64,000 nucleotides of DNA from Ectobius pallidus (Eukaryota > Arthropoda > Insecta > Blattodea > Ectobiidae): assembly GCA_964059195.1 (NCBI GenBank), contig CAXKWD010000003.1, positions 22,240,606 through 22,304,605 on the forward strand, given 5' to 3'. Made by a program: the position numbers and the translations under genes. The notes below the pieces were generated by a model, which was not told the DNA's origin, did no database searches, and worked only from the letters and a program-made list of their open reading frames with translations. Below are positions 32,741-43,138 of the stretch, one piece after another. The stretch's first letter is position 1. Every line of letters starts with the position of its first letter.

Positions 32741-33241
32741 CTTAAACATATTTTTGCACGACGTAATTAGTGGTACTTACGAATATTGTTCCCGTGGATC
32801 GTAACTTGACATTCCCGCACGCAATCTGGTTGCTATGAAAACAAAAGAAATCTCCGTGCGGTAAAAATTACAAAAAGCACAAGAGCCGTAGGCCTAAGTA
32901 AAATCATCATAACAGAAGCCTTTATGGAAGACCAGAACCAAGGCCCCCCAGTTTGTGGCGACTTTAACAGGACAAATATTCAGTCCCCATAGCAACCAAC
33001 ACATGCGAATCACTTTCTGAAATATAACATCCATTTTCAATAGTGTATTTACATAATATTTTCAATTAATATCTCAATTCATATAAATAATCATCGTGCA
33101 AAAAATAGCATGCAATACTCGTGCCGTAAGCGCATAACGGATCTCTGAAATTGAAAAGACTCGGCGCAAGCGCCTCGTTTTTTCAAACTCTTTCCTTGAT
33201 CCGAATGCACCGCTTACGGCACTTGTATCGCAATGTACTAT
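32741..33241 (+). repeat. Hairpin-tailed repeat family H, copy 2
   Basis: It starts TATTTTTGCACGACGTAATT and ends GTATCGCAATGTACTAT. Internal CGTGCAAAAAATAG near 33094 is inverted relative to the left end. The 33108-33234 hairpin pairs GTGCCGTAAGCG with CGCTTACGGCAC, then CGGATC with GATCCG, with an inner GGCGCAAGCGCC loop stem. No ORF. Confidence 0.75.
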
Positions 33242-33276
33242 TAAATCGTTTCATTACAATTTTTTATCATTAAATA

Positions 33277-33436
33277 GTTAAAAACTTCTTCTGGGCTGTT
33301 GGGCCGTGGTCTTGCCTTAAATCTGCCTGACGTTTCGCTCATCACAGTAATGGGCAAAACGTCACAGTAATAGGCGAAACGTCAGGCAGTTTTAAGCCAA
33401 GACCACGGCCCAACAGCCCGGAAGAAGTTTTTAAAC
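33277..33436. mobile_element. Short fold-back MITE flanked by TA
   Basis: Arms of about 65 bp are almost perfect inverted copies, from GTTAAAAACTTCTTCTGGGC through GGCCGTGGTCTTG and CTGACGTTTCGC. TA lies on each side (33275-33276 and 33437-33438). The loop contains a duplicated CGTCACAGTAAT-like unit. It is likely a mariner-type MITE. Confidence 0.85.
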
Positions 33437-33951
33437 TACAATACTCCGGCCATGAAAGCCTTCGAAGTTATATTTTTTACCATTACGTTTCACTTTATTA
33501 AGTACAATAAACACATTGAAAAAATAATATTAACTCATTTTATTTTTACTTAAATGTCCATGGGTTTGAACCACAAAACTATATGAATACATTTTGCTTG
33601 ATCTTAGAATTCCCCTGTCATTTCCAACCCATCACTAACTCAACTAGATTTTTTTTCATTTAATCAACTTCTAGAATACTCCACTTTTGGCGTCTTGCTG
33701 AAGCAAACCCTGTGAATAAACTGCAAGTGTAAGCTTTTAATTTGCTTCTAAAGATACCGGAGATTTCGGTTCACTGACGATTTCCTTTTCCTCCTTTCCT
33801 TTCCTTTACATCTCACAGCATGCAATAAAAAATATGTATAAAGAAAAAACAACTAAATAGAAAATGTATTTAGGGCTGAAAAATTAATATCAATTAAAGG
33901 AGTCATTCAAGGATTTCCTTTGTGTTGCAATACATAGTGTATGCTTTAAGG

Positions 33952-34948
33952 CAGCGTTTCTCAACCTTTTTGAACCCAAGGACCTCTAAAATGTCTAAAA
34001 AAAATTTACGGACCCCTAATTTTAATCCCATTTTTAAAAGTAGATTATACGTAGGCCTAAATTCTTAATATTTGGGGTATTAATTATAGGTCATTATTAG
34101 ACCTGGGATTTTAAGGCAAATGCCTATTTTGTTCCTTGTGAAATAACATGAAAATTTTTAAATATGTGGATGTTTCATGATAAATCACTTACATTTACAG
34201 AGTTTTATAGTGCCCTAAAATGCCTATTTGGACCTTTAGAGCCTATTTTACTATTTTGGTGCCTAAAATGCCTATTTTGTACATTTAAAATCAAATTCAA
34301 CTTCTGTAATTTTTACAATCTTATAATAGACATCCCTCAATGAAAAGCAGAACAGCAGAGGTGGGTTTTTCACAGAAACTTCATTATTCCAGACAATTGT
34401 CTCTAAAGGAATGCTGACTGACGGGGGAGGGGGAGGATTAAGAGGGAAGGACTACTGTGTCAAGTCACCAGTGAAAGAAGATCTGTTTAAGTGAATATAG
34501 TTTGTGATGCCCAATTTTGCAGTTAATTCTATTAAGAATAGGTATACCACGTTTCTTGCAGTAAACATAGACCATTTTACAATTTAAGTGTATATTGTAA
34601 TATTTTAAAGTCTATTTTCTATGTATTCACACATTTTAATGCATATTTTAAGTGCCTATTTCCTCTTTAAAAAGCCTATTTACTTGTTTTAAAAGCCTGT
34701 TTTAGGTGCCTAAAACTAATTTTTTTAGAGCCTAAAAACCCAGGTCTAGTCATTATAACGAAATAAAACTAAATACATTTTTTTTAATTGACGGAAACAC
34801 TGTTATTGAATTGGAAAAATATTAAAACCGGATTTTACTTCTTTACTTTCCACTTGCTTTATGATATTTTTTAAATTATGTCTGCGGACCATCTGCCCCA
34901 TCTTCGCGGACCACCAGTGGTCCACGGACCATAGGTTTAGAAACGCTG
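33952..34948. mobile_element. hAT-type element with 8-bp TSD
   Basis: The termini are CAGCGTTTCTCAACC and its inverse ending GAAACGCTG. The perfect 8-bp duplication CTTTAAGG is at 33944-33951 and 34949-34956. The subterminal text (GGACC, CGGACCACCAGTGG) resembles non-autonomous hAT elements. About 650 bp of it is a second element (34098-34748). No transposase. Confidence 0.92.
34098..34748. mobile_element. Nested hAT-type element with GCCTATTTT repeats
   Basis: The termini are TAGACCTGGG and CCCAGGTCTA. The perfect 8-bp duplication GTCATTAT is at 34090-34097 and 34749-34756. The interior has many scattered GCCTATTTT/GCCTAAAA units. It inserted into the hAT at 33952-34948. No ORF. Confidence 0.92.
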
Positions 34949-34956
34949 CTTTAAGG

Positions 34957-35639
34957 CATTGAAAGCGAATCCTCTCCGTGTTCCAAAAATTCTTCTTACC
35001 GCGTCTTTCTAAGACTTGCGTCTACCCTACCCATAATTGCAAATATCTAAGAGACAGTATTATTTATCTTAGACTGGCACGACATGGATACCGATCCTTA
35101 TTCAAACAAAGACACCATGTTTCTCTGCCCACTCTTAATGGTAATTGAGATCTGAGTCGAGCAATGGAGCATTGTAGAATATAATGTCTGTTACTTTCTC
35201 TTGGTTATATGCTTCTCTCTCATTGAATAATAATCGTTCATATTATTGTCATTCAAGTCAACCACCTGCTGTAACAAAGAACTCAATTTCAAATATCCAT
35301 TTTGCACGGAATTCTCTCTTTCAACACGCATACTTTGTGTTAAACAAGTGTGTAATGTATGTTTCGGTCGTGTCGCTTAAATTCTCAACGATTTTAGAAC
35401 ACGTTGTTATAGAAACGTGCATGACCTACTTTAAACGTCAGATCTTCACTCAAAGTACGAGGAAAAGTGATCCGTAATAGGGGTATTTGTTTCACTTGCT
35501 TATTCTCTGATATAGGCTATGTCATTTCAGTAATGGGACAAGTCTTAACTTCAATGAAACCTAGAGAAACTCCATTATTAGTTTTTTTATGAGGAAGTAA
35601 CGAATCTTAAATTTACAACCAAGAATACAAAATAAAATA
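34957..35639. other. Unassigned stretch
   Basis: A 97-codon frame (35184-35477, plus) has no recognised domain. Nothing else. Confidence 0.4.
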
Positions 35640-35830
35640 CAACCAAGAATCACCCAAAGGACCTAAAAGCTCATCATTTTGCACTTCATTTCTTTTTAAT
35701 TTTAACTCTCCTGTTTTTTTTTGGGGGGGTGGACATTTCATACCCCCACATCCCAGTAACTTCAATCGTTTATATAGGCCCTTTCTTTAACAACTTCTGG
35801 ATCCACCCCTAGACCTACGCCTATAAATAA
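35640..35830 (+). repeat. Two-copy repeat R5, copy 1
   Basis: It matches 63180-63370 in order: AAAGCTCATCATTTTGCA or close, a T-run, a G-run, TACCCCCACA, TCGTTTATATAGGCCC or close, TTCTGGATCCACCCCT. It is probably part of an old hAT-like repeat. Confidence 0.55.
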
Positions 35831-36502
35831 TCGTTAATAAATCGTTATATTAATTAAATTAAATTTAAAATTTAAAATAAAAATTAAATTAATAAATCAT
35901 TATAATTATCGTTCATAAATAACATACAAAACATTTAAAAGTATTTTTGAGTAATGACTCAATTTTAATTTTAATTTTTAATTCCAATGAATAATAGGCC
36001 TATACTCAGAACAGAATTTATTTTAAGTTGTCGATTCAGTGATTATATAATATAGCATGGGCTATGTATTTTTTTTAGAATTCTGAACATCCTACCATGA
36101 CCGTAAACTGCCATAAAATATGAATTTAGGACACGCCAGATCCCAATTACAACACAAAAATATGAGTAAAATTTATAAACAATAAAGGAGACCCTTGGAG
36201 TTCCAGAAGATTGGTCTTCCAGATTTTTAGACTTTTGGCACATATAGTTTACAGCTTCACAGTAGGATGTACAACAAATATTACTTTCAGGGGTGAAGCA
36301 GCGCAAACATGGTGGTTCAGGTATAAAAGTTACTAGTGATTTCAACTTTTTTAAAAAGACGTATTAAAATAGGTAATTAAATTATGTCCATATATTATGA
36401 ATAATAGCCTATAAGTGTGGGTGAAGTATAATATGTATATAATTTTAGGTAAACTTAGATTTCAAATGACAAATCTAATGGCGTTTATGCTCAAACAGCT
36501 TA
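35831..36502. other. AT-rich stretch with a possible diverged SINE-A piece
   Basis: At 36185-36245, GGAGACCC, TTCCAGAAGATTG, TTCCAGATTTTTAGAC and GGCACAT follow the order of the SINE-A 3' half on the minus strand, with heavy divergence. The rest shows nothing. Confidence 0.4.
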
Positions 36503-36544
36503 TTATAATTATTATTATTATTATTATTATTGTTATTATTATTG
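36503..36544. repeat. (ATT)n microsatellite
   Basis: A run of ATT units with single GTT interruptions, just upstream of the LINE fragment. Confidence 0.95.
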
Positions 36545-36554
36545 TACTTTTCAC

Positions 36555-36890
36555 CAGAATAGTAAGGGTAATTAAATCACGGAGGATGAATTGTGCTGAA
36601 CATGTTGCGCGCATGGGGGGACGAAAGACATATTTCAAAAGATTGTCTGGCAGACCCGAGGGGAAAAGACCCCCTGGAAGATCTAGGCGTAGGTGGGAGG
36701 ACGTAGGATAGATTTAAGGGGATTTGCGAGGGATGGTTGGATGGAGTTAGCTCAGAATAATAGGTAAGCGCGGCAATGAACCTTCGGGTTCCATAAAATA
36801 TATAATATTCCTTTAGTTTGCTGAGGAATTGTCTATTGTCATTGAGTAAGTAAGTAATTAAGTAAGTAAGTAAGTAAGTAAGTAAATGTA
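36555..36890 (+). mobile_element. (TAAG)n-tailed LINE, 3' fragment
   Basis: The frame encodes KSRRMNCAEHVARMGG and then RPEGKRPPGRSRRRWED before breaking. The shared 3' UTR (GGCAATGAACCTTCGGGTTC) follows, then a (TAAG)n tail at about 36846-36890. The RPxGKRPxGRxRRRWED block is typical of the C-terminus of many insect LINE ORF2 proteins. Confidence 0.8.
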
Positions 36891-37402
36891 AATGTACCGG
36901 TACCCTCAACTCAATAACATGTAGTCCTACCAGTATATTATGTGCAGCATATTTTTCACCAATTATTTTAAGTAAGTGAATGAAAAAGGTTGTCAAACGC
37001 GAAAGGTTGTGAGCGGGAGTGCCTATAATTGGGAACAGTGTCTTGTCGACTTTCGTTCACGGGGACCAGAGAGTGTGTAAATGGCTGCAGAGAATCTTCT
37101 AATGAGGTCACGTTCTGTTCTGGAGCTCCGTGCCTTACTTTCTATATTTTCATAACCTACAGTGCACAACAGATCAAGTTTTAAACTTACTTTTCCTTTG
37201 CGACTTTCTCATCAAGCCACCAACAATAGCACTCCCCTGTTGCTTACCTGGAAAACAAAAACGTGCAAATGAGCGTGTGATACACATTTACAAGCATAAT
37301 GAGCTAGCAGAAGTAGTTTAATGTATTGTGAGTAGAGCGATTACTACGAAAGAAGAACATTCCGTATTTTAAAAAGTGGAGTATAGTCTATTTTTGACGT
37401 TA
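36891..37402. other. Unassigned stretch
   Basis: No gene or repeat was recognised. Confidence 0.4.
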
Positions 37403-37822
37403 TGCCCGGTTTCTACAAACTTGTGAATTACCTATGGGTAAATTATCCATGGATAAATTAGTCCCATTTCAACCACAATGATATAATGAGCAAGGCCTTG
37501 GAGTTGTACAGTTAATTTAATTCAGAAGGCTTTGATTCTCATTGTTACTGATCCTACAAAGAGGTTAAATTTTATCCAGCCATCCATGAAAGGATAAATT
37601 AACCCGACGATTTACCCTTGGAAAGATCTAGCCTGAGTTTATATGAACATTTCTTCTGTCATTTTCATATTTACTCAGAGGACATTTATCTAGAAACTCG
37701 TCACAAGTGTATGTGATTGCTATCTTTAAATTATTTGTGTTTGTGTGGTGTTATTCTTGTGTAAATTCTGTCCATTGGGTAATTTACCCATAGGTAATTC
37801 GCGAGTTTATAGAAACCGGCCA
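37403..37822. mobile_element. TIR MITE with TGCCCGG ends, copy 1
   Basis: The left end TGCCCGGTTTCTACAAAC and the inverted right end TGGCCGGTTTCTATAAAC continue as inverted repeats through TACCTATGGGTAAATTA. TTA precedes the left end and TTT follows the right, so the 3-bp PIF/Harbinger-type duplication is only suggestive. A second copy in reverse orientation starts at 63677. Confidence 0.75.
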
Positions 37823-38094
37823 TTTAAAATCTGTCTTATAGAGGGGGTTACTTGCTACTTCAACAAATGAATGTAGAAACCATGGCCAAAATAGGCTTAT
37901 ACTATTCTTGATAACAAACAAAGAGGGCCTTGATTACGATGCGATCAGTTGCGATCAGATGATAGTTGCTTTTAAATGTACAAATTTAGCAGGGAATGTA
38001 TATTAAATTATAGCTATAGGCCTAATAATGTTAAAATATCAACTGAATAGTAGGCTATAACATACGAGAAGGGAATATTATGGGAGGAAAATTC

Positions 38095-38168
38095 CTCTGA
38101 CACTGGGATTTAAAACAAGGACCTTTGGCTATCCGTGCCATTGATCTACCAATTGAGCTAAGCAAGAG
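38095..38168 (-). repeat. tRNA-like unit, left arm
   Basis: On the minus strand the acceptor-like ends are CTCTTGC and GTCAGAG, with box A TTAGCTCAATTGGTAGA and a degraded box B. It is not a functional tRNA. Confidence 0.7.
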
Positions 38169-38269
38169 TTCACTTCACAGCGCCAAATGTTGTGCCTGGC
38201 AGCACTGCATAGGCCTATGACATAACTTGTTTGTCAGTTAGGTATACTATTAAGGTGCTATCAAGTGGA

Positions 38270-38344
38270 CTCTGGCTTAGTTCAGTTGGCAGAGCAATGG
38301 CACCGGATAGCCAAAGGTCCTGGGTTCAAGTCCCAGTGTCAGAG
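38270..38344 (+). repeat. tRNA-like unit, right arm
   Basis: A 7-bp acceptor-like stem CTCTGGC/GTCAGAG, a D-arm GTTCAGTTGGCAGAGC and a perfect T-arm CTGGGTTCAAGTCCCAG are present. The anticodon stem has only four pairs with an 8-nt loop and lacks U33, so it is read as a mobile-element head. Confidence 0.75.
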
Positions 38345-38440
38345 GAATTTTTCTCCTATAATTATTCTCATGTAATGTCCAACAGAGACAATAATCTGTG
38401 GTTCATGGATGGATATACGAGTATATCCGTACGAGAAGAG

Positions 38441-38867
38441 TAAACATACTGTCTTTTTTAGTTATTGCAATTATGAAAACAAATCGTGACATAATAGAGC
38501 TAGCTAGATTTAGGCAGGACACACAAGACATTTTACTTGCTCTGCGGCTGCATCCCCAATACAGCATGCACTCGTCTTTTTTTCTTATGAAAATGAGACA
38601 TTTCAAAATTGTAGGCTATGTGTAATTTAAATTTTTAGTATGTCCTATAGGAAAGAGTAGTTTGTCCTAAGTTTGTAATAAAAACGGAAAATAAATTTGA
38701 AGAAACAATCAAATTTCACGTAAAATTAGAGAATAATGTATAATAAATAAACTGTGGTCCTAATCAATGTGTTGATTTTTTACTTTGCAGTCCGTCAAGG
38801 ATTTACAAACTGTGCGAGAAATCGAGCCTCGCCAATTGAAAGAGTTTTATAATTACGGTACATATTT
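38441..38867. other. Unassigned stretch
   Basis: Short frames here have no recognised domain. The frame starting at 38785 runs through the TIR at 38870 and is probably fortuitous. Confidence 0.4.
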
Positions 38868-40293
38868 GTGGAGCTTGTTTCCAAAAGGTACCAAATCCAC
38901 TTCAACAAATTTTACAGGAAATGAAAAAAACGTTATACAGTTGATAAATTACACTGATATCGATAATTCATTCACAACATGTGCAGGTAGACCTAAGAAT
39001 CATATTTACAAAGAATCTAAGATATTCATTCATTATTGTGCTGTTTATCAACAAAACAAACTTGGATTTGGTACTTTTTGCAAGCAACTTGGGATTTGGT
39101 ACTTATTGGCATGAAAATATCAAATTAGAAACTCATTAAAACAGATTAAACTGAAACTAAAATTTATTGGATTAGGCCTACCTAAATATACTTAATTGCA
39201 TCTAATTATACTAAAACTTACTGTGAAACACCTATTACCGTATAAAAAACAAGAGCAAAACAAACAAAAATTACTTGACCCAACTTGATTTTAAAAACAA
39301 CAATAGAAAACTAAGAGAATCGAGTTTCTTGAGCTTGTCTTAGCTTCATATGAACAATAAAGCTCCTACTCATCATAAAAGACAGAAACATTTTCACTAT
39401 CATTTTCTTCCACACACAAGTTGTTGGCACTGAATGATTTGATATTTCTTGCCAGTTCACCCATTGAAAATCATATTGCTCAGGTTTTTATTTTCCTTAA
39501 CTTTTTCTCCACAATGCCAAAGGACCCATCAGCAGGCATGTAAGAGTGGCCATGCACAGCGAAAAACCACTCAATTTGAAAGTCATACTGGGAGGCAATT
39601 ACATAGAACATGAACAATATACAGTAGTTTTTATTCTTTGAGGCACAACTGTCGCAAAACACTTTAATGACTTTGATACTGTTTGCAACACAGTATGGTT
39701 TCAGAAAGGTGTTAAATCATGAACTGATTTCCGTAGGTCCTCTACCACCTTCACATTCAAGCCATCTATAGAAGTGGGTAATCTGAGGAGAATTTTTTTT
39801 TGTCCTGCCAATATATAATACCAATATATAATACCAAACCTGTCTTGCATAGTGGGTCTGACCTATCTGAGTTTTTTAGTTTTTGCATAAGATCAAAATT
39901 TATAGTTATTGCATCTGGTAGACACTGGTTCATGTTCTGAAAGAAAGCTTTAGCTCTATGTCTGTGGACAATTTTTTTTACAACAAACTACAGGCATGTG
40001 ACGTCACTTAGCCAATGAGAAGCAAGAAAGCTCTATGATGTAATTATTTGACCATGATATTTCACCAATGGAACGTGAGAAAGGATTTGGTACTTTTTGT
40101 CACGAAACTGTGGAGGGATGTGGTACTTTTTGCTACAAAACTCAATCTTTCAGGCCCTCTAGCAATGGGATTTGGTAATTTTTGGCAATTTTAACCACTG
40201 ACTACGATTGTGTGGCTAGTCAAGAATGTGTTGCCACCTGTAACTCATTTTTCGAATTTTTTGGATTTGGTACCTTTTGGAAACAAGCTCCTC
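38868..40293 (-). mobile_element. 1.4-kb TIR transposon with GGATTTGGTAC iterons
   Basis: A 29-bp perfect inverted repeat occupies 38870-38898 and 40263-40291 (outer GGAGCTTGTTTCC, inner GGTACCAAATCC). GGATTTGGTAC or a one-base variant recurs at 39064, 39092, 40083, 40116 and 40168, all in the orientation of the right end. ATTT lies on both sides and may be a 4-bp duplication. A decayed DUF7869-like gene lies inside on the minus strand. The superfamily is not assigned. Confidence 0.8.
39400..39960 (-). pseudogene. DUF7869-like transposon protein remnant
   Basis: The clearest part is minus-strand VFCDSCASKNKNYCILF followed by EWFFAVHGHSYMPADGSFG and IVEKKLRK. The D-x-C...NKN block and the GHSYxPxDxxFGxIEKK block are typical of uncharacterised DUF7869-type proteins (from memory). 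Upstream, NFDLMQKL and YIGIIYWQDKKKF fit poorly preserved earlier blocks. Stops and frameshifts occur throughout. If a DDE-like nuclease is meant, the D and E positions survive here, but that is inference. Confidence 0.55.
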
Positions 40294-40424
40294 ATTTCAA
40301 TTATGACATATATCAACTAACCGTGAATACCTATCAGGAGAAATATAAATTAGACCAAGTAATGACCTTTACCAACTATAGTACCAATATTAATATTTGT
40401 TAGGTAACGTGTAGAACTGTAGAC

Positions 40425-41010
40425 GATATTATCATAGGTAATCCCACGAGAGTTGGATTTAGTAAGACTAATCCATGAATAAAAATGTAACGGATTATAC
40501 AAATAATAATTACTTTCGTGCTTTGTTATTTAAAAACAAAACTAACAGCTGCGAGTTCAAAGCGCACTATGAATCAACCATCCATGAATCGATTCGAGTT
40601 ACCATGTTGTGACCAGTGCTACCAATTGTGCATATAAGACATAGTTAACTTCATTCAGGTAAGCTAACAGCAGAACAGTATAAAAGCAAACGAAATGGCT
40701 TGCACCGAATTCAAATTGTGTTTTTAATGAATGTACATTTATATTATTTTCATTTCTAAACAAGTTATGAGATATAAAATAATCTGTTTTCGTTCCGCTT
40801 AGTGGCAGCATCTGACAATTAATCATAGCACACAGATGCTTTCGTGTCCAGTAACGAGCATCACGTTTTACCCGATAAAATGCTATCCTCGCAATACCTA
40901 CAAGAATATTGTAAGATAAAGGGCGGTGACTGGTCTATATCCGAGGAATTTCTAAACGTTATTGGTCAATACCAAACACGCGGCGGATGAGTGGAATAGT
41001 CATGTATAAA
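40425..41010 (+). repeat. Repeat family R3, copy 2
   Basis: It runs from ATCATAGGTAATCCCACGAG through GTAACGGATTATACAAATAA to CTATATCCGAGGAATTTC and GTTATTGGTC. Compared with copies 1 and 3 it lacks most of the inverted ACTCGTGAACTC section near its left end. Confidence 0.75.
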
Positions 41011-41084
41011 TGTTGCCAGGAAATATTTTGTGCCTGCTTTTATGCATTTCAGAACCTCTTTATCTTCTCGTCTTCTGTCCAGAA

Positions 41085-41545
41085 ATAAAAAAAATAAAAA
41101 TTTTTAAGACAATTATCCTGCCGGTTGTATTATATGGATGTGAGATATGGTCGCTTACTCTTCGGGAATAACATAATCTGAGAGTATTCGAAATCAGGGT
41201 GCTGAGGAAAATATTTGGGGCTAAGAAAAATTGAAAATGGGGAGTGGAGAAAACTGCATAACGACGAGCTTTATAACCTGAACTCGTTACGGGATATACT
41301 GTAGTAAAGGTCATTAAATCACGAAGGATGCAATGGGCTGGATATGTTGCGCGCATGGGGAGGAAAGACCCAAAGGGAAAAGACCACTAGGAAGATCTAG
41401 ACGTAGGTGGGATGACAATATTAGGATAGGTTTAAGGGAAGTCGGATTTGCGAGAGATGGATGGATGGATTTAGCACAGAATAGGATTGAATGGCGGGCT
41501 CACGTAAGCGTGGCAATGAACCTTCGGTTTCCATAAAATAGATAA
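41085..41545 (+). mobile_element. (TAAG)n-type LINE, C-terminal fragment
   Basis: This is the longest coding remnant of this family here. It encodes ILPVVLYGCEIWSLTLRE, then IRVLRKIFGAKKN, then KSRRMQWAGYVARMG, GKRPLGRSRRRWDDNI and REVGFARDGWMDLAQNR, ending VAMNLRFP. Several stops break it. These are the usual blocks at the C-terminus of insect LINE ORF2 proteins after the RT. The 3' UTR is shortened and no (TAAG)n tail is kept. Confidence 0.8.
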
Positions 41546-41954
41546 TATTCCTTATAATGAGTATAATTTTATAATGAGTAGGTAAGAAATACGCTACATT
41601 TAAATCCTTAAAATTGGAGCTAATTCCTTATTAATTTAGATGTAACATCCCACCCACAGCGCAAACACAATTATCGGTACAGGGAGTCTATGAAACTATA
41701 TTCTTTGTTGCATTTACAAAATAAGAATATTTAAAGACGTCTATTGTACGCAAGTCTGTTCATGGAAGTCATTAATATTTCTCGTATTATTGTTTCAGGT
41801 GGGGACATCTGTAAAGCGGTTGGCGTGACCTCCAGACATGGGCAGTTATAAAAGTAAGTTACTTTTTATTCATACTCAATTGCGTAAATCGTACTTACCT
41901 TGAACCTGGTTACAGTTTGTAATTAGTTAGCACTGACCATACTCATGGAATTAG
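41546..41954. other. Unassigned stretch
   Basis: No gene or repeat was recognised. Confidence 0.4.
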
Positions 41955-42745
41955 TAACTTAGTTGGGTGTATGCAATCTGCGCCACGGTTGACACCGAAT
42001 ATGAAATAGAATAAAAATGAGATATGTAAACTGCGGCACACAGATATGTAAACAGCGCCACACAGATATGTAAACTGCGCCACCCTCAATATGAGCGAAT
42101 GAACATTCCACAGAATGCAAAGAAACGACTAAAGCAGTAGAACATTTCACGCTAAATATAAATCTATGTTTTACCACGCTTCTCCTAACATCTTCCTTAT
42201 GTTAGATGCACTTCTCCAGTTCCAAACAAGTGCCTACATAAAACTTAGAAGTATTGAACAAGGGATATCTGTAAGAAGAACAGCTAAAATAAATGACAAG
42301 TATTCTCGTCTACTCAAGTGGAGAGAACAATATATTAACAATGAAATATCCAGTTTGATTTTATTAAGAAGGCGTCATATGAGAACAAAGTGCTCATGCA
42401 AAAAAAATAAAGTAGTGTTTTTAACGATTTTATAAGTGACGAAGCGTTCATGCAAAAGAAATTAGGGTATTGTTTTTAACATTTTTTAAAAATGACAAAG
42501 CCTAACATTTTTAACCATACCTATGCAATTTCATAGCTAGTCCTGTCTGAAGAAGTGGGAAGAAAAATGTCAGTGCGTTAGTATGACGGGGACGCGATTT
42601 AAATGTCGGTGGCGCAGTTTACATATGTCGGTGGCGCAGTTTACATTTGTCGGTGGCGCAATTTACATATGTCGGTGACGCAGTTTACATCGTGTAGGTT
42701 GGGGAAAGGGTAGAAATGGCGCAGATTACCATTTCCCACTTAGTT
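41955..42745 (+). mobile_element. Element with opposed 22-bp iteron arrays
   Basis: At the left, ATATGTAAACTGCGCCAC-type units occur three times (42018-42092). At the right the inverse unit, GTCGGTGGCGCAGTTTACAT, occurs four times (about 42603-42692). Outer CAATCTGCGCCA (left) and TGGCGCAGATTA (right) extend the symmetry. A short transposase-like ORF lies between. No exact TSD was found, so the limits are approximate. Confidence 0.7.
42166..42435 (+). pseudogene. Transposase-like C-terminal fragment
   Basis: The 89-codon frame contains LDALLQFQTSAYIKLRSI, then RRTAKINDKYSRLLKWREQY and NNEISSLILLRRRH. It is charged and probably helical. I associate this layout loosely with the C-terminus of Mutator-like (MULE) transposases. 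That is weak and from memory. There is no DDE catalytic region. Its place between the iteron arrays suggests it is the last coding piece of the element. Confidence 0.4.
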
Positions 42746-42949
42746 ATGTATCTTTCTTTACCCCTCACTCTCTCTCTTATCTTTTTCTACTCTTAGCTTT
42801 TTATTTTCTTCTTTGAGTCCTGCAATAATTTATTTTTTCGTCTACTACTTCATCATCATCATTTTTCCCTTCTTGTTTACTTATTGAATTCCTTTGACAT
42901 TTTTGAAATAATTGATCTTTCAGAAACGACTTGAAGCAGCCTTACTTAC

Positions 42950-43138
42950 TTACTCAATGGCAATAGACTTATTCCTAAGCAACTAAAGGAATATCATCTA
43001 TTTTATTGAACCCAAAGGTTCATTGCCGCGCTTACTTGAGCACGCCATTCAACCCTATTCCGTGCTAATCCGCCCAATCATCCCTCGCAAATCCTACTTT
43101 CCTTAAATCTATCCTAATATAGTCCTCCCACCTAGCAT
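42950..43138 (-). mobile_element. (TAAG)n-tailed LINE, 3' fragment
   Basis: TTACTTACTTACTCAATGGC at the left is the (TAAG)n tail in reverse complement. It is followed by the shared 3' UTR (AAAGGTTCATTGCCGCGCTT) and the end of the coding remnant. No TSD was found. Confidence 0.75.

Larger units (their letters stand above)
38056..38440. mobile_element. Head-to-head tRNA-like repeat, copy 2
   Basis: tRNA-like units lie at 38095-38168 (minus) and 38270-38344 (plus), with about 100 bp between. The outer flanks are inverted (GGAGGAAAATTCCTCTGACA at the left, TGTCAGAGGAATTTTTCTCC at the right). The right tail (TAATGTCCAACAGAGACAAT) matches copy 1 at 20188-20455. Confidence 0.8.

Noticed and set aside
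36577..36996. 139-codon minus-strand ORF
   Set aside because: It is the antisense of the LINE coding remnant plus the (TAAG)n tail.
38270..38344. Functional tRNA gene
   Set aside because: The acceptor and T-arm are good, but the anticodon stem is short with an 8-nt loop and no U33. The unit recurs in a repeat with a fixed tail and a mirrored partner.
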